Below the pieces are notes generated by a model. The model saw only the letters and a program-made list of their open reading frames with translations, made no database searches and was not told the origin of the DNA. A stretch of 11,764 nucleotides of DNA from Candidatus Zixiibacteriota bacterium (lineage in GTDB: Bacteria; Zixibacteria; MSB-5A5; SM1-73). Positions within the stretch are counted from its first letter, which is position 1. Every line of letters begins with the position of its first letter. The DNA is taken from contig JALHUP010000361.1 of assembly GCA_022866585.1 (NCBI GenBank), positions 1-11,764 on the forward strand, read 5' to 3'. Below are positions 1 through 4,475 of the stretch, piece after piece. The position numbers and the translations under genes are program-made.

Positions 1-1
1 A

Positions 2-154
2 CATCTTGAGTTTTTGTGGCAACCATTGGATGATTTAAAATCCGTTAACCTGAAGCCAACTCCTCTTTGTGAGCTTCTACCCAGATGGTTGAAAGATGGT
101 GTCAAAGCGAATTGGAACAGCACGCTTCGTGACTTAGGAGCACAAGGCTCCTGA
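2..154 (+). CDS. Nudix hydrolase family protein, C-terminal fragment (5' end outside the window)
   Basis: The reading frame is open from the left edge to a TGA at 152-154 and encodes about 50 residues beginning HLEFLWQPLDDLKSVNLKP, followed by LCELLPRWLKDG and NWNSTL. The pattern E-F-x-W-x-P-L-D-x-L-x-x-V-x-L-x-P followed by a leucine-rich helix is what is usually seen at the C-terminal end of the Nudix fold, after the Nudix box. Nudix enzymes hydrolyse nucleoside diphosphates linked to another moiety. The Nudix box itself (GX5EX7REUXEEXGU) would lie upstream and is not visible, so the assignment rests on the tail alone. The last six or so residues (LGAQGS) and the stop codon lie within a repeat hairpin, so the natural C-terminus has probably been replaced by repeat-encoded sequence. 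The next gene starts 26 bp downstream on the same strand. Confidence 0.55.
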   Translation, partial: HLEFLWQPLDDLKSVNLKPTPLCELLPRWLKDGVKANWNSTLRDLGAQGS

Positions 155-159
155 CTTAC
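129..159. repeat. 31-nt hairpin repeat, family A, copy 1
   Basis: Arms GTGACTTAGGAGC and GCTCCTGACTTAC surround a 5-nt loop. The inner 6 bp (AGGAGC/GCTCCT, 136-141 and 147-152) pair perfectly and the outer parts are degenerate. It has the same architecture as copies at 636-666 and 1055-1085. It overlaps the end of the Nudix gene and provides its TGA. No U-tract follows, so it is not a standard intrinsic terminator. Confidence 0.75.
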
Positions 160-165
160 GGACTA

Positions 166-173
166 TAAGGTGG
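166..173 (+). promoter_or_regulatory. Ribosome binding site of the 181-639 gene
   Basis: AAGGTGG ends 7 to 8 nt before ATG 181. It supports this start although the protein is unrecognised, and it lies just after the repeat hairpin. Confidence 0.6.
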
Positions 174-180
174 TAGACTT

Positions 181-639
181 ATGATTTACACAATAAATGG
201 GTATTCACTTAATTCTAATGTTAATGATTATCCTGAAGGTGCCTTACTACCGTTCAGTGAGGATAGTTATGCATCATATGAAACTTTTGGCATCAAACGA
301 CTTTTCAAAAATGAGAAATTCTATTGGATTGAAAACAAAGTGTTTCTCAATAAAGAATGTTCAGAAGCTGTTTTGGCAACAGTAAATGACAGGATTTATA
401 AAATAATGTTCAGGATACACGATACCACTTTTGAAAATTGTTCAAACACACGCAATCAAATTGTCGATTATGTATTTCAATATTTCAACTTCCAAGCTGA
501 AGTAATAGAACTTGACGAATCCAAGAAACTACTATGTTGGGATTCGGCGCACGGCAATGTGATTTTGGAAGTGGAGAGGTGGGATACAGCAATAATTCTC
601 ACCTCGAATATTGTCAAAGATGCAATAAAATGTGGGTAG
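181..639 (+). CDS. Hypothetical protein, 152 aa
   Basis: I do not recognise this protein. It has no signal peptide and no membrane segment, so it is probably cytoplasmic. The C-terminal half (about residues 65-150) reads like a small alpha/beta domain: a strand (IYKIMFRI), a helix region (TRNQIVDYVFQYF), then hydrophobic strands ending LCWDSAHGNVILEVE and TAIILTSNIVKDA. The pattern 'W-D-x-x-x-G-N-V-x-L' near the C-terminus resembles small uncharacterised bacterial domains that I cannot name. The start is supported by AAGGTGG just upstream. The gene is clearly AT-richer (roughly 35% GC by eye) than the gene that follows (about 50%), which hints at different origin. Its TAG stop (637-639) is part of the arm of a palindromic repeat. 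It is likely co-transcribed with the genes on either side (gaps of 26 and 55 bp). Confidence 0.75.
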   Translation: MIYTINGYSLNSNVNDYPEGALLPFSEDSYASYETFGIKRLFKNEKFYWIENKVFLNKECSEAVLATVNDRIYKIMFRIHDTTFENCSNTRNQIVDYVFQYFNFQAEVIELDESKKLLCWDSAHGNVILEVERWDTAIILTSNIVKDAIKCG

Positions 640-666
640 GTCAGGAGCCCCGCGCTCCTGACCTAC
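636..666. repeat. 31-nt hairpin repeat, family A, copy 2 (perfect)
   Basis: GTAGGTCAGGAGC (636-648) and GCTCCTGACCTAC (654-666) form a perfect 13-bp stem with a 5-nt loop. It occupies most of the gap between two plus-strand genes. The TAG at 637-639 inside the left arm is the stop codon of the upstream gene. No T-run follows, so it is REP-like rather than a classical terminator, though it could still protect mRNA 3' ends. Confidence 0.85.
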
Positions 667-694
667 ATCTACGAAACTTATAAGGAAATGTTCC

Positions 695-1042
695 ATGTAT
701 GAACACCGTTCCCAGCCTTTATTGCCAAAACATCTTTTCATCCGACGCGTAGCTGGGCATGTCCTGTTTGCATTGGCGGCGATTTTTGGATCACTGTTCA
801 TTGGGATCATAGGTTATCATTTCACCGAAGGTCTCCCTTGGCTCGATTCTCTTCTGAATGCCTCGATGATTCTGGGCGGTATGGGACCTGTGAATGAGCT
901 CCATACCGATGGGGGTAAGGTGTTTGCGTCTTTCTACTCGCTCTTTTCGGGTATAGTTTTCTTAGTTACTGCAGGGCTCCTTGTAGCCCCAGTTGCTCAT
1001 CGGTTTCTACATCGCTTGCACCTGGAGACAAAAAAACAATGA
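695..1042 (+). CDS. Small 2TM membrane protein resembling the pore module of ion channels
   Basis: The 115-aa protein has a basic N-terminus (residues 1-19), a first membrane helix (about 21-41), a short re-entrant-like helix (about 47-60), the sequence ILGGMGPVNELHTDGGK (59-75) and a second membrane helix (about 76-100), then a basic tail. This TM-P-loop-TM order, with a Gly-rich turn, a later Thr and a conserved 'GK' entering the second helix, parallels two-TM potassium channel modules (Ion_trans_2), where the filter reads T-x-G-Y-G-D...P-x-T-x-x-G. Here GGMGP replaces the GYGD filter, so K+ selectivity cannot be claimed. Similar small proteins are usually annotated hypothetical or channel-like. 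ATG 695 has AAGGA at 682-686; ATG 688 reads only four codons and is excluded. The TGA stop is followed by repeat copy 3. Confidence 0.7.
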   Translation: MYEHRSQPLLPKHLFIRRVAGHVLFALAAIFGSLFIGIIGYHFTEGLPWLDSLLNASMILGGMGPVNELHTDGGKVFASFYSLFSGIVFLVTAGLLVAPVAHRFLHRLHLETKKQ

Positions 1043-1054
1043 GCTTGAAGTCAT

Positions 1055-1085
1055 GTGGGTCAGGAGCGCAGGGCTCCTGATCTAC
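1055..1085. repeat. 31-nt hairpin repeat, family A, copy 3
   Basis: GTGGGTCAGGAGC (1055-1067), a 5-nt loop, then GCTCCTGATCTAC (1073-1085). The inner 8 bp (TCAGGAGC/GCTCCTGA) are perfect and the outer arms carry mismatches. It sits 12 nt after the stop of the plus-strand channel-like gene and 15 nt beyond the end of the convergent zinc-ribbon gene, so it may serve as the shared 3' boundary. Confidence 0.8.
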
Positions 1086-1100
1086 ATAACTACTACATTA

Positions 1101-1334
1101 CTATTCCGCCCAGGCGGGCATCGACTTCAAATAGTTTTCCGCCCGCTTTATGGCTTTTTGCTCATTCAAATTTGGCTGCCAGCCTAAAAACCACTGGGCT
1201 ATTCCCTTCTTGATTTCTTCTTTTGGTTTAAGGTTTCCTTTCTCATCTGTGCAATATTTACAGTAATTTTCTGCCGGTCCTTTGAAATCCGGCACGCCCA
1301 GTGGCGCACCACAGGAATAACAGAATTTCCCCAT
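1101..1334 (-). CDS. Small zinc-ribbon protein (Zn_ribbon_2-like), 77 aa
   Basis: The protein begins MGKFCYSCGAPLG and has two CxxC knuckles (Cys5/Cys8 and Cys25/Cys28, the latter in NYCKYCTDEKGNL), which should bind one zinc ion. A helical tail follows, GIAQWFLGWQPNLNEQ...AENYLKSMPAWAE. This layout matches the putative zinc-ribbon family often labelled Zn_ribbon_2; its molecular role is unknown, and nucleic-acid or protein binding would be a guess. The frame remains open upstream to 1451, but I chose ATG 1334 because a near-perfect AGGAGG ends 6 nt before it and the upstream extension (rich in Asn, Trp and Arg) has no domain character. It is the last gene of a minus-strand series, 251 bp after the GLQxGLVN-repeat gene, so it may have its own promoter; I could not identify one with confidence. 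Confidence 0.85.
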   Translation of the reverse strand: MGKFCYSCGAPLGVPDFKGPAENYCKYCTDEKGNLKPKEEIKKGIAQWFLGWQPNLNEQKAIKRAENYLKSMPAWAE

Positions 1335-1529
1335 CTTTAACCTCCTTTCAACTTGTTTATTCCACTTGTCTGCTCCCGCTGGATTGTCCAATTGGATCCG
1401 TAGGATTATCATCCAGCTAAAATAATTTCTACCTACCAGCTGTCCTGACACACAAGATTGCGCCAGTCACCAGGATGCCACTAAAGACTGAAGAGTAAGC
1501 TTCTACGCAAAATAAATTAGATATATAAT

Positions 1530-1552
1530 GTCAGGAGTAAAGGACTCCGGAC
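1530..1552. repeat. Family A hairpin, diverged copy 4
   Basis: GTCAGGAGT (1530-1538) and ACTCCGGAC (1544-1552) pair with one mismatch around a 5-nt loop. The core word GTCAGGAG and the 5-nt loop match copies 1 to 3, but the outer arms are lost. It lies downstream of the 1586-2077 gene on the minus strand. Confidence 0.55.
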
Positions 1553-1585
1553 CATGCGAGTAGTTGCTGCGCCTTTCGGGGATCG

Positions 1586-2077
1586 TTAGAATGACCAATT
1601 GACGATGGGGAAGACCGGAAACTGCCCTCCCTGCCGGATGATATTCACCAGTCCTATCTGCAAGCCCTTTGCCTTCTTGGCATAGTTCACCAGGCCCAAC
1701 TGGAATCCACTCATATAATCAGCGTAGTTCACAAATCCGTACTGGAATCCCTCGAATTTTTTGTTCGTGATATTCACGAAGCAGTCTTGCCAACCGGCGA
1801 AGTCGGAATCGGAAAGGCCTACGAGGCCGTACTGCAGCCCTTTGAACTTGCCGGTTGTAGTGTGATTAACCAACCCCACATCCAGTCCCGTGACCGACAC
1901 GTTACTGCCATAAAGCAGGTTAAGACGGATTCCGGAGATAGAGTAGTTTTCCGGGAAGATCTGAATAGGCGTCACCAGGGCGAGTTGAATCGGCCGATTC
2001 TGCGCAAACACTGGTGCGGCGGTCAGAATCAAGCTGCACACAACAAATACCAAAAGCAAACAACGCGTGCTTGCCAT
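1586..2077 (-). CDS. Exported protein with GLQxGLVN repeats (LA_2272-like surface repeat family)
   Basis: The 163-aa protein starts with a signal peptide (MASTRCLLLVFVVCSLIL..., probable cleavage after VFA, residue 25). From about residue 62 it carries six short units of about 14-15 residues: VTGLDVGLVN, FKGLQYGLVG, FAGWQDCFVN, FEGFQYGFVN, MSGFQLGLVN and AKGLQIGLVN. Such G-[LF]-Q-x-G-[LF]-V-N units are typical of bacterial surface proteins known as LA_2272-type repeats and are expected to form a beta structure. The last residues, FPIVNWSF, end in Phe, a common feature of outer-membrane beta-barrel proteins, so outer-membrane placement is a reasonable inference. ATG 2077 is preferred over an upstream in-frame alternative (2101) because AGGAGG ends 5 nt before it and the signal peptide begins there. 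It follows gltX on the same strand after a 109-bp gap that contains a palindrome. Confidence 0.75.
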   Translation of the reverse strand: MASTRCLLLVFVVCSLILTAAPVFAQNRPIQLALVTPIQIFPENYSISGIRLNLLYGSNVSVTGLDVGLVNHTTTGKFKGLQYGLVGLSDSDFAGWQDCFVNITNKKFEGFQYGFVNYADYMSGFQLGLVNYAKKAKGLQIGLVNIIRQGGQFPVFPIVNWSF

Positions 2078-2139
2078 TGTTTCCTCCTTTCCTTGAGACA
2101 AAGGTTAACTTGAACATACCTCTTTAAGATCAGAAGTTG

Positions 2140-2189
2140 TAGGGGCAATTCCCCACCTTCGGCGGGATGTCCCACATGAATTGCCCCTA
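2140..2189. repeat. 50-nt palindromic element with internal hairpin
   Basis: TAGGGGCAATTC (2140-2151) and GAATTGCCCCTA (2178-2189) form a perfect 12-bp stem. The interior holds a second small hairpin (CCCACC TTC GGCGGG, 2152-2166, with one A-C mismatch). Its right arm, read on the minus strand, begins with the TAG that stops gltX (2187-2189). It is a different word family from the hairpins at 129-1085. Confidence 0.75.
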
Positions 2190-3626
2190 TATTTTATGAA
2201 TAAACTCGACTGCTTTTTTGATTCTTTTTACCACTTCCTCTTTGCCCAGGAATTCCAAGATGTCGAATAGTCCGGGTCCGGCGGTTGTTCCGGTGGTTGC
2301 CAGGCGGACCATGTGAATCAATGGAGCAGGCTTTGTTCCCATGTCTGTGGCAAGATTGCGGAGCGTTTCTTCAATCTTTTGTTTTTCAAAACTATCCAAC
2401 TTAGATAAGCGATCAACAAAAATATCCAATGTTTTTGCCGCTTCAGCCGAATTGAAATGTTTACTTACGGCAGTTGGCTCATATTGATAGTCGAATGCAA
2501 AAAAGTATTTTCCTTTTTCGGCAAATTCTTTCAAAGTCTTGCATCTTTCTTTGAGTAGAGAAACGAATCTTAAAAGCCAATCTCTTTTTTGTCTCACCAT
2601 TTCTTCTGTAATCAAATTTTCCTTAATAAGGAAAGGGAAGAGCAAATCTAATAGCTTCTCATTATCGTAAGAGCGAATGTATTCGCCGTTCATCCACTCC
2701 AGTTTTTCCTTATCAAAGATCGGGTTAGCTGGATTCACTCCCTCTAAAGAGAAGAGTTCTATCATCTGATCTATGGAAAGTATTTCTCTGTCATCTTTGG
2801 GTGACCAACCTAAAAGGGTTATGTAATTCACCAAAGCCTCTCTTAGAAATCCCTCCTCCCGATACTCTCCGATAGAGACCGCCCCGTGCCTTTTAGACAT
2901 TTTAGTTCTGTCCTTGGCTAAAATCAAAGGGATATGCGCAAAATGAGGGGGAGTTAAACCCAAAGCTTCATAAATCAAAACCTGTTTGAAGGTGTTGGCT
3001 ATATGATCGTTTCCTCTGATCACGTGCGAGATTTTCATCTCCACATCATCCACCACACAGGCAAAGTTGTAAGTGGGAGTGCCATCGGATCGGAGAATAA
3101 CCAGATCCTCTAATTCTTTATTCTCTTTCTTAAGCTCCCCATAAACTATATCAGAAAAGACAGTCTCCCCTTCGGGCACCAAAAGCCTTATCGCTTTAGG
3201 GGCTCCTTTTCGTATTTTCTCCTCTTTTTCTTCATTTGAAAGTGCCAGGCAGGTGCGGTCATATTTCCAGTCGCCTTTGGAAGCGACAGCTTGCTTCTTT
3301 TTTTCATCTAACTCTTGCTTAGTGCAAAAGCAGAAATAGGCTTTCTTAGTCTCTAAAAGCTTTTGGGCATATTTTTGATAAAGCAGGGTTCTCTGGGATT
3401 GATAGTATGGTCCCTCGTCCCAATCCAGTCCCAGCCATCTCATGCTATCCAGAATGGCGTCTATCATCTCTTGACTGGAACGGGATACGTCGGTATCCTC
3501 GATTCTCAAGATAAACTTTCCTTGGTGATGCCGGGCGAAAAGATAGTTGTAAATGGTGGTTCGGGCAGTGCCCACATGCAGGAAACCGGATGGGCTGGGA
3601 GCCATTCTTACTCGGATTTCACTCAT
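2187..3626 (-). CDS. gltX: Glutamyl-tRNA synthetase
   Basis: This class I aminoacyl-tRNA synthetase charges tRNA-Glu with glutamate in the cytoplasm and feeds translation and, in many bacteria, tetrapyrrole synthesis. The 479-aa length is normal for the family. The N-terminal Rossmann fold carries the ATP-binding 'HIGH' signature as PSPSGFLHVGTART (His17 to Thr20), then FILRIEDTD (38-46) and LGLDWDEGP. Cys99, Cys101 and Cys126 (CFC...YDRTC) sit where many bacterial enzymes bind a structural zinc. VILRSDGTPTYNFACVVDD (about 176-194) and HVIRGNDH follow, then the 'KMSKS' loop as TKMSKRHG (241-248). The all-helical C-terminal half is the anticodon-binding region. I cannot tell by eye whether it is discriminating or also charges tRNA-Gln. 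The Shine-Dalgarno before ATG 3626 is weak. The TAG stop lies in a repeat arm, so the last residues (FIHKI) may have been set by the repeat. Confidence 0.97.
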   Translation of the reverse strand: MSEIRVRMAPSPSGFLHVGTARTTIYNYLFARHHQGKFILRIEDTDVSRSSQEMIDAILDSMRWLGLDWDEGPYYQSQRTLLYQKYAQKLLETKKAYFCFCTKQELDEKKKQAVASKGDWKYDRTCLALSNEEKEEKIRKGAPKAIRLLVPEGETVFSDIVYGELKKENKELEDLVILRSDGTPTYNFACVVDDVEMKISHVIRGNDHIANTFKQVLIYEALGLTPPHFAHIPLILAKDRTKMSKRHGAVSIGEYREEGFLREALVNYITLLGWSPKDDREILSIDQMIELFSLEGVNPANPIFDKEKLEWMNGEYIRSYDNEKLLDLLFPFLIKENLITEEMVRQKRDWLLRFVSLLKERCKTLKEFAEKGKYFFAFDYQYEPTAVSKHFNSAEAAKTLDIFVDRLSKLDSFEKQKIEETLRNLATDMGTKPAPLIHMVRLATTGTTAGPGLFDILEFLGKEEVVKRIKKAVEFIHKI

Positions 3627-3661
3627 ATCTCGTTACTTATGGTTTATCGTATATCGGTTTG

Positions 3662-3761
3662 GGTTGCGGTTACGTATCGTTTGTCGTCTTTCGGTTTCGT
3701 TTGTCGTATTTTAGACGACTGACGACAGCCGATAACCTTTAGACGATACGTAGCCGCAACC
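3662..3761. repeat. 100-nt imperfect palindrome upstream of gltX
   Basis: The outer arms GGTTGCGGTTACGTATCGT (3662-3680) and ACGATACGTAGCCGCAACC (3743-3761) are complementary at 18 of 19 positions. The interior is built from shuffled CGTTTGTCGT and GACGAC words. It lies 36 bp before the gltX start on the side where its promoter or leader would be, and could fold in the gltX 5' mRNA. No gene is apparent in the 218-bp gap (3627-3844). Confidence 0.7.
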
Positions 3762-3844
3762 GTAGCCTTTTTAAACGAAACCTTAAAGATGCAATCGTTA
3801 TTTAATTGACAAAGACCTGTGGAGACATTCGATCTATTTATGTT

Positions 3845-4237
3845 TCATTCATACTTATATTTCCCCAACATCCCCTCTGAGTCAGATTCGGGTTTTTCTG
3901 CGGGTGCTGGTGCGGCGATTTTCTCCCCCTCCAGATTAAATCTGATTCCCCCGGCAAACTTAGCCAAAACATTGTAAAGCCAGACAAAGATGGCAGTGAA
4001 GATGGCTCCGATCACAGCATAAAACAGAGCTATAAAAAACGCCATCAATATTCCCACCGCACCGGTGAAAAATCCGCTTATCTGCCCAAAATCCCCGCCG
4101 AACTGGCTTAAGATTCCTCCCACAAAGGTGAGCAAGAGAGCATAAAAAAGCCCGAAGATCAAGCCGAAGATTCCATAAAGGATAAAAGTGATCTTGACCA
4201 CAGACCAGACGTCAATTCTCTTAATTTCATAGGTCAT
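3845..4237 (-). CDS. DUF3566-like small membrane protein, 130 aa
   Basis: The protein starts MTYEIKRIDVWSVVKITF, a pattern (K-[RK]-I-x-x-W-S-V-x-K) typical of the DUF3566 family of transmembrane proteins of unknown function. It has a first hydrophobic stretch at about residues 12-41 and a second at about 56-90 (AVGILMAFFIALFYAVIGAIFTAIFVWLYN), then a short conserved segment (AKFAGGIRFNLE) and an acidic, Ala/Pro-rich cytoplasmic tail. ATG 4237 was chosen over the in-frame GTG at 4249 because GAGGA lies five to six bases before it and the family motif starts right there. A well-formed sigma70-like promoter is visible upstream (4304-4332). The TGA stop confirms that TGA terminates in this genome. 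It could share a transcript with gltX (gap 218 bp), but the palindrome between them makes that uncertain. Confidence 0.75.
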   Translation of the reverse strand: MTYEIKRIDVWSVVKITFILYGIFGLIFGLFYALLLTFVGGILSQFGGDFGQISGFFTGAVGILMAFFIALFYAVIGAIFTAIFVWLYNVLAKFAGGIRFNLEGEKIAAPAPAEKPESDSEGMLGKYKYE

Positions 4238-4303
4238 GTCTATCCTCACGGTTAAAGGTTATGTTACACTCTGCACAAAACTCGAGTTTATTTTATCATT
4301 TGC

Positions 4304-4332
4304 ATTATATAATAACTTTATCCCAAAGGCAA
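4304..4332 (-). promoter_or_regulatory. Sigma70-like promoter for the DUF3566-like gene
   Basis: On the minus strand, TTGCCT (4332-4327) is followed after exactly 17 nt by a perfect TATAAT (4309-4304). Transcription would start near 4297, giving a 5' leader of about 60 nt. The ATTATATAAT core also reads TATAAT on the plus strand (4308-4313), but without a good -35 partner there. Confidence 0.55.
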
Positions 4333-4464
4333 GGAATTTTATTGGTCATTCGGAATCTTCTTGACTTTGAACTGTTGAAGGATTAAGTTTTTTTTTAGAT
4401 TCAGCACCAGAAGGTTCAATTCGCCTTCTATGTAACTTTGGCGAAGCAGCTTAACCCTTTTCGC

Positions 4465-4470
4465 AGGAGG
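4465..4470 (+). promoter_or_regulatory. Ribosome binding site of the LVIVD propeller gene
   Basis: A consensus AGGAGG with 5-nt spacing precedes ATG 4476 and fixes the start of the secreted protein. Upstream, AGAAGG (4409-4414) and CCTTCT (4424-4429) could form a 6-bp hairpin in the leader. Confidence 0.75.
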
Positions 4471-4475
4471 GTTCG

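Noticed and set aside
129..1085. A CRISPR array formed by the 31-nt repeats
   Set aside because: The copies are about 400-500 bp apart with genes between them, and have diverged arms and variable loops.
1335..1451. The N-terminal extension of the zinc-ribbon protein
   Set aside because: AGGAGG is placed ideally for ATG 1334, and the extra 39 residues have no domain character.
1787..2113. A 108-codon plus-strand frame opposite the GLQxGLVN protein
   Set aside because: It is antisense to a gene with a clear signal peptide, repeats and ribosome binding site, and has no domain features of its own.
3806..3834. A plus-strand promoter starting with a perfect TTGACA at 3806
   Set aside because: No acceptable -10 box lies 16-18 nt downstream, and no plus-strand gene follows for over 600 bp.
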